Origin: Methylobacterium sp. PvR107
GTDB taxonomy: Bacteria; Pseudomonadota; Alphaproteobacteria; Rhizobiales; Beijerinckiaceae
Length of the DNA: 64,000 bases
Direction of reading: 5' to 3'
Assembly: GCF_017833295.1 (NCBI RefSeq)
Contig: NZ_JAFIBW010000001.1
Location: forward strand, 186,001 to 250,000
Below are positions 39,250-48,907 of the stretch, piece by piece (within the stretch, counting starts at the first letter, position 1; each line of letters opens with the position of its first letter). Under the pieces are notes generated by a model. The model saw only the letters and a list, made by a program, of their open reading frames with translations. It was not told the origin of the DNA and did not search any database. Both the position numbers and the translations under genes were made by a program.

Positions 39250-39312
39250 TCCGAGCGGGATTGCCTTCGGGCGGACCGGTTCCACTTCGCTCCGCAAGGC
39301 AGGAGACGCAGC

Positions 39313-39657
39313 ATGACGAAGGGCTACTGGATCGCGCGGATCGATGTCCGCGACGCGGAGGCCTACAAGGAGTACGTGGCGGCCAACGGCGCGGCCTTCG
39401 CCACGTTCGGCGGCCGGTTCCTCGTGCGCGGCGGCACCCACGAGGCGGTGATGGGCCCGGCCCGGTCCCGCAACGTGGTGATCGAGTTCCCGAGCTACGC
39501 GGACGCCCTCGCCTGCTGGAACTCCGACCTCTATCAGGCCGCGAAGGCCAAGCAGCGCGGCGGCGTCGAGGCCGAGATCCTGGTGATCGAGGGCTATGAC
39601 GGCCCGCAGCCCAGCACCTCGGCGCCGGCACCGGAGGCGGGACCGGCGTCCGAATAG
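39313..39657 (+). CDS. DUF1330 family protein, 114 aa
   Basis: A single DUF1330 domain of the dimeric alpha-beta barrel type: GYWIARIDVRDAEAYKEYVA, FGGRFLVRGGTHEAVMGPAR, NVVIEFPSYADALACWNSDL. Function in the family is unknown. AGGAG lies in front of the ATG. The C-terminal 20 residues are a Pro/Ala-rich tail. Probably in one transcript with pyrF. Confidence 0.88.
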   Translation: MTKGYWIARIDVRDAEAYKEYVAANGAAFATFGGRFLVRGGTHEAVMGPARSRNVVIEFPSYADALACWNSDLYQAAKAKQRGGVEAEILVIEGYDGPQPSTSAPAPEAGPASE

Positions 39658-39715
39658 GCCGCTCCGCGCGCAAGGACGGCCGTGTCGGTGCGGTGCCTTG
39701 ATCGCAATGCTCGCC

Positions 39716-40345
39716 CTAGGCTCGCGTCCGGTTGGGCGCGAGGCTCCGCAGCAGGAACGCCGACATCGCGGCGACCGGAGGCACCGGCTGAAGGCTGGAA
39801 CAGCCCACCAGCAGCGGGTGGGTGTAGCGGGCGATGGCGACGTGGATGCACGCCGCCGCCTCGGCCGGATCGGCGGCCTCGAACTCGCCCCGCGCCACGC
39901 CGTCGCGGACGATCCGCTCGAACCCGGCGGTGATCCGGGCGACGTGGTGGCGGCAGACGTCCCAGCTCTCCGCCATGGCCGCCTCGATCATCTCGTGCAG
40001 GCGGGGAAACGTCTCGCAGCGCCGGGTGCAGTCACGATGCAGGGTTTCGATCGCCGCCACGAGGCGCGCGGTCGCGTCGAGGCCCGGCCGGTCGGCGATC
40101 CCCGAGACCACCGCCTCGCTCTCGCCGATCAGGCGCTCCAGCACCGCCTCGTTGATCGCCTTCTTCGAGTCGAAGAAGCGGTAGACGTTGGCCGGGCTCA
40201 TCTTCAGCGTCCGGGCGATGTCGGCCACGGTCGTCTTCTGGTAGCCGATCTCGCGGAAATACGCGTCCGCCGCCGCCAGGATGCGGCTGCGCGTGTCGGG
40301 CACGCACTCCCCCGCGATCAGGTGGGTCGTCTCATCCAGGGACAT
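39716..40345 (-). CDS. TetR family transcriptional regulator, 209 aa
   Basis: The N-terminal HTH is clear: RSRILAAADAYFREIGYQKT, TVADIARTLKMSPANVYRFF, DSKKAINEAVLERLIGE. The C-terminal ligand domain has Cys and His-rich segments (LHRDCTRRCETFPRLHEMIE). It is divergent from the SDR gene at 40526, with about 180 bases between, the usual arrangement for a repressor and its target (inference). Ligand unknown. Confidence 0.88.
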   Translation of the reverse strand: MSLDETTHLIAGECVPDTRSRILAAADAYFREIGYQKTTVADIARTLKMSPANVYRFFDSKKAINEAVLERLIGESEAVVSGIADRPGLDATARLVAAIETLHRDCTRRCETFPRLHEMIEAAMAESWDVCRHHVARITAGFERIVRDGVARGEFEAADPAEAAACIHVAIARYTHPLLVGCSSLQPVPPVAAMSAFLLRSLAPNRTRA

Positions 40346-40525
40346 GCATTCTCACTAGGCCATGCCGGCCCGGACCGTCAAAGACACGAGCCCGGATCGG
40401 GTTCCGCGATGGGGTTTGACCATGGGGTCTCGCCTGCGGCCGGTGCGCGCGCCTGGAACCCGCCCGGGCGGCACCGATTGCCCCGGCATCCGGCCGCGAC
40501 CGCGGCGCGCCTCGAGAGATCCGCG

Positions 40526-41296
40526 ATGCCCTTCACCGACACCCGCGCCCTGGTCACGGGGGCCGATTCCGGCATCGGACAGGCCACCGCGGAACTGCTG
40601 GCTCGGGAGGGCGCCGACGTGGCGATCACCTACCACACCGACGCGGCCGGCATCCGCGAGACCGCCGCGCGGGTCGAGGCTGCCGGGCGGCGGGCCCTGG
40701 TGCTCCAGCTCGATGTCGGCGATCCGGCCGCCGTCACGGCGGCCTTCGACCGGATCGGCAGCGAGTTCGGCACCCTCGACATCCTGGTGGCCAATGCCGG
40801 GCAGGCGATGAGCGGCGTGCCGGTCGCCGAGATGGACGACGCCCTTCTGGAGCGGATCCTGCGGGTGAACCTGATGGGGCCGCTGTTTACCGCCCGGCCG
40901 TTCATCAAGATGCGCAAGGCGCAGGGCGGCACAGGGAAGATCGTGTTCGTGTCGTCGGTGGCCCAGCACCTGCCGACCCCGGAGAGCGCGCCCTACGGCA
41001 TGTCGAAGGCGGGCCTCGGCTCGCTGTGCCGCTCCCTGTCGCGGGAACTCGCCCCGGACCGGATCAACGTCAACGCCGTCGCCCCGGGGCTGATCGAGAC
41101 GCCGATGACCGCCGACCGCTTCGCGAAGCCGGAGGTGCTCGAGCAGTCCCTGGAACGGATCCCGTGGCACCGGGCCGGCCAGCCCGAGGAGATCGCCCGG
41201 GCGATCCTGTATCTCGCCTCGGACGCGGCCGACTACGTCACCGGGCACACCCTGGTGGTCGATGGCGGCCTGACCATGCAATGGGGCGGCGCCTGA
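40526..41296 (+). CDS. Short-chain dehydrogenase/reductase, 256 aa
   Basis: Classical SDR similar to glucose 1-dehydrogenase and FabG-like enzymes. The NAD(P) motif is ALVTGADSGIGQATAELLAR, followed by LDVGD and ILVANAGQ. The catalytic triad has Ser in VFVSSVAQHLP and Tyr/Lys in YGMSKAGLGSL. The C-terminal end is YVTGHTLVVDGGLTMQWGGA. A basic residue that would select NADPH is not obvious. It lies divergently from a TetR regulator that may control it. Confidence 0.9.
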   Translation: MPFTDTRALVTGADSGIGQATAELLAREGADVAITYHTDAAGIRETAARVEAAGRRALVLQLDVGDPAAVTAAFDRIGSEFGTLDILVANAGQAMSGVPVAEMDDALLERILRVNLMGPLFTARPFIKMRKAQGGTGKIVFVSSVAQHLPTPESAPYGMSKAGLGSLCRSLSRELAPDRINVNAVAPGLIETPMTADRFAKPEVLEQSLERIPWHRAGQPEEIARAILYLASDAADYVTGHTLVVDGGLTMQWGGA

Positions 41297-41380
41297 ACGG
41301 CGAAGCGGCGCCGGACTCGCGTCCGGCGCCGCTCGGGATCGTCCTGGTCCGGATCCGGGCTGCGGCGGGGCCGCCCGCCC

Positions 41381-41578
41381 TCAGGACCCGAACTGCGAAC
41401 CCAGCCGCTCGAGATATTCGGCGAGGTCGACGCCGCCGATCCGCTTGCCGTAATCGAAGCGCATGCCCTGGCGGATGTCGATGCTCGCATCCCGCGTCGT
41501 CAGGGTGAAGGGCCGGACGCAGATCCAGGCCCCGTCGCGGCGGTGCTCGAAGTAGCCGAGGATCTCGTGCTTGGCCAT
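41381..41578 (-). CDS. Hypothetical small protein, 65 aa
   Basis: Begins MAKHEILGYFEHRRDGAWIC with GGAGGG upstream of the ATG. The product is a compact beta-rich protein (VRPFTLTTRDASIDIRQGM) with a C-terminal helix (GVDLAEYLERLGSQFGS). Family not recognised. One arm of a 41-bp inverted repeat lies 40 bases upstream of the start. Confidence 0.7.
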   Translation of the reverse strand: MAKHEILGYFEHRRDGAWICVRPFTLTTRDASIDIRQGMRFDYGKRIGGVDLAEYLERLGSQFGS

Positions 41579-41617
41579 AATCTGCCCTCCGGGTCCATGT
41601 TCGGAGACATAACGGTT

Positions 41618-41902
41618 CCGGTGCGCCCCGGTTCGCGCGGCGCGACTGTTTTTCGCGCGCGGACCGATCGGGATCGAGTGTCGGTGATCCTCGCGGCGGC
41701 GGGAACGGCCAAGCCTGATCTGGCCTGAGCTTGGCCATAAAGGCGCGAATGTTCGGCGGGGCACGGCCCCGCTCACCGCCCGCGGTCGAGGATCTCGGCG
41801 GTGGTCATCGTCGCGACCTGATGGCCGTAGCGCATCCGGTACATCAGGAGCAGCGCGTCGTGCGCGAAAAACAGTCGCGCCGCGCGAACCGGGGCGCACC
41901 GG
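41618..41902. repeat. Perfect 41-bp inverted repeat, arms 41618-41658 and 41862-41902
   Basis: The left arm begins CCGGTGCGCCCCGGTTCGCG and its exact reverse complement ends at 41902. The 203 bases between contain a possible minus-strand coding remnant (MRYGHQVATMTTAEILDRGR, stop at about 41774) and a second small GGCCATAA motif like the one at the 41578 start. I see no transposase. It may be a miniature element or a duplicated promoter region in inverted orientation. Confidence 0.75.
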
Positions 41903-41973
41903 GGCGCGCCGCTCGCAGGACCTCGATCGGAGCCGCTCCCGACGGATCGGCTCGGGAGCGGCCGGGGCGGCGC

Positions 41974-42483
41974 CTAGCGGTCCGCCTTCGCGCCGGCGGT
42001 GGTCAGCGACAGGTAGCGCTCCGTGGTCGGGCGGATCAGGTTGCGCACCGCCTCCGCCATCGCCTGCTCCTCCTTCAGCGATTGCTGAAAGGCCGTCCGG
42101 TGCCCCTGCTGGCCGGCGGCATCGGCGATGGTGAGCAGCGACTCGTAGGCCGCGATCTCGAAATTCTCGAAGGCGTGGTTGGCGTAGGTGTTCTTCAGGA
42201 TCTCGTCCTGGGCCGGGGCGTGGCCCAGCGCCATCATGTTGCCGACGAAGCCCAGGAATCCCTCCTTGAGGGCCGAGGGGCTGTCGCCGAGGCTCTGGAG
42301 CGCCTCCTCCAGCCGCTGGCGCTGGCCGTGCGTCTCCTCGATGTGGCGGCGCAGGGCCTGCTCCATCTCCGGATAGCGCTCCAGGCGCTCGACCTGCCGC
42401 TCCATGATCTGCAGCGCCTGCATCTCGAGGGCGTGGGTATTCTTCAGGGCCGTGACGTAGATCTCGCGTGCGTCCAGGGCCAT
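41974..42483 (-). CDS. DUF892/YciE-YciF ferritin-like protein, 169 aa
   Basis: Four-helix ferritin-like fold: LDAREIYVTALKNTHALEMQ, RYPEMEQALRRHIEETHGQR, then NHAFENFEIAAYESLLTIAD and TAFQQSLKEEQAMAEAVRNL. Glu and His residues in ALE-x, EETH, FEIAAYE and KEEQ are placed to bind a di-iron centre. YciF relatives are linked to stress responses and possible ferroxidase activity. The start MALDAREIY has GAGG about ten bases upstream. Single gene. Confidence 0.82.
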   Translation of the reverse strand: MALDAREIYVTALKNTHALEMQALQIMERQVERLERYPEMEQALRRHIEETHGQRQRLEEALQSLGDSPSALKEGFLGFVGNMMALGHAPAQDEILKNTYANHAFENFEIAAYESLLTIADAAGQQGHRTAFQQSLKEEQAMAEAVRNLIRPTTERYLSLTTAGAKADR

Positions 42484-42757
42484 GGGGGTCACCTCTTTCA
42501 GGTTGCGGGCTCAGTAGCCCATTCAACCAGGGAACGCAGAGGCCGTACGGCCAAGTTCCTGCCGGAACGTCGCAGGCGCGGCCCGCGGGCCGTCTGCTGC
42601 CGGTCGCGCGGTGACCGGGGGAATGCCGGACCGGATCGGCTCCGGGCGAACCCAGAACTTGATCCATGTGCCGGCAACGACATCACCTCGCTGCGCGACT
42701 ACCCGTTCTGAACGCCTCGGCATCCCCGAGCGCCTCTGCCGTGTTGTCCCGGCAGGA

Positions 42758-43107
42758 TACCGCAGCAGGAGACGCCGACGGACAGGGATCGCGAGCGGTC
42801 GAAGGAGCCGCCGATCTCCGACGGCCAGAGCGACCGCCCCCGCGACGAGGCCATCGCGCCGACGGGGGGCGGCCTGCCCAACGATACCGGCGAGCCGGTG
42901 GAGATCGACGAAGCCGAGGCCGCGCGCATCGAGAAGAGGATCCGCGATCTGTCGAGCCGCGACCGTCCGGGTTGCGACAGGCTGCGAGAGCGGGAGGCAT
43001 GCTGGCGTGCCGGCGCGGCCCACCCTCGACCACAGGATGCGGTCGAGGGTGGGATGACCCAACCCGACGTAACGACCCGTGAGCGATCGTCGGCGGCCCC
43101 GACGTGA
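42758..43107 (+). pseudogene. Coding-like remnant of a small acidic protein, no clear start
   Basis: The frame reads QETPTDRDRERSKEPPISDG, continues PRDEAIAPTGGGLPNDTGEP and EIDEAEAARIEKRIRDLSSR, with strong GC-rich third positions, but no start codon fits at its N-terminal end. A perfect hairpin cuts through the 3' part of the frame at 43019-43053. I read it as a small disordered protein with a frameshift or damaged start; a GTG at 42898 is the only in-frame start. Confidence 0.35.
43019..43053. terminator. Strong 13-bp hairpin upstream of glmS
   Basis: CCCACCCTCGACC pairs perfectly with GGTCGAGGGTGGG around nine bases. No T run follows on either strand. It lies about 260 bases before glmS and could be a terminator of the preceding transcript or a leader structure. 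Confidence 0.5.
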
Positions 43108-43310
43108 TCGGGAACGGCTGTCGCCGGCGCCCCTGACGGCGGGTTCAGCCGCCCGGCCGGGTCCGGGGCTGGCCCTTCTCGGGGCGGATCCGGTAGAAGC
43201 CTCGCGTGAGCCTGCGCGGGGCGGGGCGGGCCGGGCCCGTGTGGGGGCCGGGTGCGGCCCGCATGCGGCGGGTTTGCGGCGCTCCGGGCGCGAGAGCGAG
43301 AGACACATCC

Positions 43311-45137
<1,827 letters not shown>

Positions 45138-45172
45138 CGCAGCGGATCAGAGCAGAACGGGTGTGTCCGGCG

Positions 45173-45251
45173 AATAAAGTCGGGTGAAAAAATAAAGTCG
45201 GGTGAAATAATTAGTCGAGTGAAACATGCGAGTAAATAAAGTCGGGTGAAA
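45173..45251 (+). repeat. Direct-repeat cluster: three perfect and one degenerate 17-bp unit
   Basis: AATAAAGTCGGGTGAAA occurs at 45173-45189, 45191-45207 and 45235-45251; a degenerate copy (AATTAGTCGAGTGAAAC) occupies 45209-45225. Starts are spaced 18, 18 and 26 bases apart. The block begins 35 bases after the glmS stop and marks the switch to lower-GC DNA. Multiple short repeats are typical of IS21-family ends, so this may be an orphan end of such an element (inference). Operator sites or iterons are alternatives. Confidence 0.8.
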
Positions 45252-45513
45252 CTGAACCTCTCACAGGGGGCGTCGGCATAGGGCCATTATATCGCCCCCC
45301 AAAAGCCGCGCCCCAATCCTGTCCCATGGGTACCAAACGCCCAACGCAAAGCCGTCTGGCTCGATCACCGGCCGGCGTTTCCAGGCGATTCTGGCTGCAG
45401 TGACGTTGTCGGAGGAACCTTGGGTGGGTCTGGTGACGGAAATGGCGGTGCTGCGCTAGGAGCCGGGCTTGGCTGAGGTGCCGCCGACTTTTCTTGAAGC
45501 TTGTCCGGCACGC

Positions 45514-45777
45514 CTAGTGTCGGATTTCTTTGGGCAGGCGTCGCGGCCGCCGGGACTGGGGTCGCTGCCGACGGGACTCGTCACGCGAATCTGGGGGCCC
45601 GAGGGGCAGGTCGTGCATGGTTAGTAGGTCTAGAAGATAGGCGACCACCGTAGGCGGTCCTTGACGTGCCCAATCGTGCACGGTGCGCTCCGCGACGCCA
45701 ATCTCGGCCGCGAAACCAACTTGTGTACGCCCGAGCAGGCGTAGACGTGCTTTGAAGCCAACACCGTCCATCATCAT
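45514..45777 (-). CDS. Small helix-turn-helix protein, 87 aa
   Basis: The first 55 residues resemble a Cro/XRE-type HTH: FKARLRLLGRTQVGFAAEIG, VAERTVHDWARQGPPTVVAY, LLDLLTMHDLPLG. The second helix pair has the Q-x-x-x-A-x-x-x-G-V pattern with a following recognition helix. The C-terminus is Arg-rich and may be disordered. It is likely a DNA-binding regulator. It is divergent from the AAA/M41 protease gene, with 550 bases between, and about 260 bases from the direct-repeat cluster, which it could bind. Confidence 0.6.
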   Translation of the reverse strand: MMMDGVGFKARLRLLGRTQVGFAAEIGVAERTVHDWARQGPPTVVAYLLDLLTMHDLPLGPPDSRDESRRQRPQSRRPRRLPKEIRH

Positions 45778-46328
45778 TGTTCATACGAGTGCAACGAACG
45801 AGCTCCTAGGCGATGCGTTTGCTCGCGGAGAGCGCGGGCTGCGAGGATGGCACGGTGAGGTCATTCCTTCCAGAGTGGCGACGCGACGCTATGGTTCCTT
45901 CGGAGAGGCGGCCGCGCAATGTGGCTTACGCCGCTCCCGGTACATCCGGCATGATGACACCGCACCAGTCTCGGCCTCGAACGATAGGCGCCTTTACGGC
46001 GAACTCTCCTGCCAATCGGCGCCTCTAGATCTCAGGGTCTTGCAACCTCGACCTGGCAGCCTCGGACGCCGCGGCGAGTCCGCGACGCCGATCGGGCCGG
46101 AAGCTTGTACGACACGCCTGCCAAGCGCCTCCTGTGGACAGCTCCGACGGCGAATAGCATATGTTCGTGTTTTGTTCTAGAAGCGCTTCATCGCCTATGA
46201 AGCAGGCGATCTCCTGAATCAGACGTCCGCCAGTTGCTTCGACTCTGTCGAACAAGCGGCGTCACTGATCCATCGCAGCCCTTTTTGCTGACGGCCGCGG
46301 CCTCATGGCCGGCCATAGGAGATCTTGC
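45778..46328. other. Long intergenic region before the AAA/M41 protease
   Basis: Frames are open on both strands but none has protein-like composition together with a start site. GC is visibly lower than in the core. It presumably contains the divergent promoters of the HTH gene and of the protease; I could not place -35/-10 boxes confidently. Confidence 0.4.
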
Positions 46329-48491
46329 ATGCTCGCCCCATCGTCGTTGCCCCCAGCCGTAAATCCAACCAAGCAGGACGACACATCGTCCGACCAACTC
46401 GCACGCGCCTTCCTGCAACAGCTTGCCCAGGACGAGCGCAGGCGTCTCAAAGTCGGCCACCGCTCCAGCTCGTACGATCTCGATGCCGAGCCGATGCTCG
46501 ACGAAGCCGATGCCGTCGAGCGGATTGTCGTTCAGGACGAGATCAACCGCCCCGAGAGCGCGCATGTGCCTGTTCCAGCACACCTCGCCGCCGTCGCGGT
46601 GATGCTCGCACGGGCCATCGAGGCGGAGCCCGGTCTTGTGCGCCGCCTGCGCCGGGAAGCGCCTGTGGTCACGCTCGCCACGCATGTAGTCGATCTTGTC
46701 GAGCCCGTTCGCGTCGTCGCCGAGAAGTGCCTGTTCCGGCCCAACACCAAGGTGATGGATCTCGCCAACGGACGGGCGCGCGAGCTGAGCCGGCGGCATG
46801 CCGCCCTTTTCGTTTGCGACGGGATCAGCCGCGACGCACGGCCTGAAAAAGGCAACGAGGTCATCGGCACGGCCCTGCATGTCCGCATACCCATCGTTGG
46901 CATAGCGCCCGACCCTAAGCGACAGCTGCCGCGCGACCTGATGCGCTCCGCGGAACACCGAATCGGGTTGTCGAGCCTTGATCAGGCCGGGCTTGCCCTC
47001 GTGGTCGAAGCTGTCGTAGGCAGCCGGCCTTCGCGAGAGATCGATCGGGATCTCCTACGCATGATCGACATCGCCGATTTGCCGGTCGCCTTCCGCCGTG
47101 CAACCTCGCCCGATGCGTGCATCGAAGCGCTGCAGCGTATCGTTACCGCGAAGGCCGATTTTCTCGGCGAAGGTCCCGCCCTGGAGGAGCTCGACGGCTA
47201 TGGAGCAGCCAAGACATGGGGCCTGGCCGTGGCAGCCGATCTCCAGGCGTATCGTGCGGGTCGTCTGACCTGGGCCCAGATGGACCATCGTGGTCTGCTG
47301 CTGTCGGGGCCGCCCGGCGTCGGAAAAACCAGTTTCGCGCGCGCTCTGGCCAAGAGCGCTCGCGTGCCCCTGGTGGCTACCTCCGTCGCCGAATGGAACG
47401 CAGCCGACTACCTGTCCGGCACGCTCCAGGCGATCCGCAAGGTCTTCGCACAGGCGCAGGCGCAGGCACCCTGCATCCTGTTCATCGACGAACTCGATGG
47501 CATCTCCGACCGTGGTCAGATCCGCGGAGAGTACGTTCAGTACTGGACGCAGATTGTAAATCTCTTCCTCGAACTGCTCGCGGGCGTGGATGAGCGGCCC
47601 GGCGTCGTCGTCGTGGCGGCTACGAACCACCCCGATAAGATCGACCCCGCGGTAAAGCGGGCTGGGCGGCTGGACCGTGAGATCGCGATCGAGAAGCCGG
47701 ACACCACCGCGCTGGCCCGAATATTCCGTCACCATCTCGGTCGCGAGATCCTCCCAGACGCTTCGATGCTTCCGCTGGCATTGGCCGCCCGCGGCATGAC
47801 GGGTGCGGATGCGGAAGCCTTTGTGCGGCGCGCCAAAGGCACCGCGCGCCGCAATGGCCGAGCCGTGACCCTGGATGACCTTCTGGCCGAGATCCGGCAG
47901 GGGCGTCGCCCACTCCCGACAGCGGTCAGACATCGCGTGGCGATCCACGAGGCCGGTCACGCGGTCGTCAGCCACACGCTCGGCTTCGGCGAGCTCTTGG
48001 ATTTGTCTCTAAACGATGAGGGCGGCCAAGCCTGTTGGGAGGTCATTAGAGACGGGGCCGCGACCCTGACCGAGTTGGAGAAAGCGTTGGCTTCGCTCCT
48101 TGCCGGTCGGATCGCGGAAGAGATCGAACTTGGTTCCGGATCGATCGGCGCGAGCTTCGGCGCCAGTTCCGATCTTGCCTTGGCGACCGGGCTCGCTCGC
48201 GACATCGAGTTGACCTACGGGCTCGGATTTCTCGGCAACATCTACTTGGAGCCTGCCGCCACCGACATGGTCCTGATCAAGGGCTTGCTGCCGGCCGTCG
48301 CCGAGCGCCTCAAGCGCGCGAGCGACCGGGCGCGGAACATCCTGATGGAACGTCGGACGGCATTGCAGGCTGTTGCTCGCGAACTCGAAGGAGCCGGCTA
48401 CCTTCCCGGTCAGGAAATCGACCGCATGCTGGCTTCAGCTGCAGAGCGAGCGAAGTCTGCGGCTTCCGCAAGCGTCGGGGAGGCCAAGTGA
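46329..48491 (+). CDS. Soluble FtsH-like AAA+ zinc metalloprotease, 720 aa
   Basis: AAA+ ATPase fused to an M41 peptidase, as in FtsH, but without membrane helices. Walker A is GPPGVGKTS (residues 327-335), Walker B is CILFIDELDG (382-391), and the SRH reads ATNHPDKIDPAVKRAGRLDRE. The peptidase has HEAGH at 540-544 and a third zinc ligand Asp615 in GASSDLALATGLARDIELTY. Residues 1 to about 290 form an unrecognised domain in place of FtsH's two helices. The ATG at 46329 has AGGAGA six bases upstream. The small gene downstream overlaps its stop. It should unfold and cut cytosolic proteins; the trigger and target are unknown. Confidence 0.88.
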   Translation: MLAPSSLPPAVNPTKQDDTSSDQLARAFLQQLAQDERRRLKVGHRSSSYDLDAEPMLDEADAVERIVVQDEINRPESAHVPVPAHLAAVAVMLARAIEAEPGLVRRLRREAPVVTLATHVVDLVEPVRVVAEKCLFRPNTKVMDLANGRARELSRRHAALFVCDGISRDARPEKGNEVIGTALHVRIPIVGIAPDPKRQLPRDLMRSAEHRIGLSSLDQAGLALVVEAVVGSRPSREIDRDLLRMIDIADLPVAFRRATSPDACIEALQRIVTAKADFLGEGPALEELDGYGAAKTWGLAVAADLQAYRAGRLTWAQMDHRGLLLSGPPGVGKTSFARALAKSARVPLVATSVAEWNAADYLSGTLQAIRKVFAQAQAQAPCILFIDELDGISDRGQIRGEYVQYWTQIVNLFLELLAGVDERPGVVVVAATNHPDKIDPAVKRAGRLDREIAIEKPDTTALARIFRHHLGREILPDASMLPLALAARGMTGADAEAFVRRAKGTARRNGRAVTLDDLLAEIRQGRRPLPTAVRHRVAIHEAGHAVVSHTLGFGELLDLSLNDEGGQACWEVIRDGAATLTELEKALASLLAGRIAEEIELGSGSIGASFGASSDLALATGLARDIELTYGLGFLGNIYLEPAATDMVLIKGLLPAVAERLKRASDRARNILMERRTALQAVARELEGAGYLPGQEIDRMLASAAERAKSAASASVGEAK

Positions 48492-48694
48492 TGTTCGCAC
48501 TACCACCCGACATGCCGGACACCGGCGATCTGCAGCCGCTCTCGGACGCCATCGATGCACTGTGCGAGATCCTCGGGGGCGACCGAGAGGACGTCATCGA
48601 AGGCTTGGCGGAAATCGTTCGAAAGCGGGCCGAGTTCGAGCAGTGCAGACATGCCGGCAACCAAGATGGCTGGTGCGGGCCTTCCGACTCCTGA
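48488..48694 (+). CDS. Small acidic partner protein of the AAA/M41 protease, 68 aa
   Basis: The GTG at 48488 overlaps the protease stop (an ATG at 48491 is equally possible), so the two are translationally coupled. The product begins MMFALPPDMPDTGDLQPLSD and is helical and acidic (AIDALCEILGGDREDVIEGL, then AEIVRKRAEFEQCRHAG). Size and coupling suggest an adaptor, inhibitor or substrate of the protease (inference). No family recognised. Confidence 0.7.
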   Translation: MMFALPPDMPDTGDLQPLSDAIDALCEILGGDREDVIEGLAEIVRKRAEFEQCRHAGNQDGWCGPSDS

Positions 48695-48907
48695 GGAGCG
48701 TTTCCTGTCGTCGTCCTGCGCTGCAGCGACCGAGGCCCGTAATCGTGATCTGTCGGAAGAAAATCACTATCTTCTGGCAGCAGAATGCGAGAATGATGCC
48801 CTTCGAGCGGACAAAATTTTGATAATCAGTACTCTTGATGGGGCCTTTTCATTTCGGGATACGGAGGCGGATTTCAATCATCAAGCTTGTTCTGAAAAGC
48901 GTGCGCC

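Noticed and set aside
45173..45251. Possible CRISPR array
   Set aside because: Units are 17 bases with spacing of one to nine bases, leaving no spacer-sized gaps, and no cas genes are present.
48488..48694. Classical toxin-antitoxin pair with the HTH gene
   Set aside because: The HTH gene is 2.7 kb away on the other strand and neither small protein resembles a known toxin or antitoxin.
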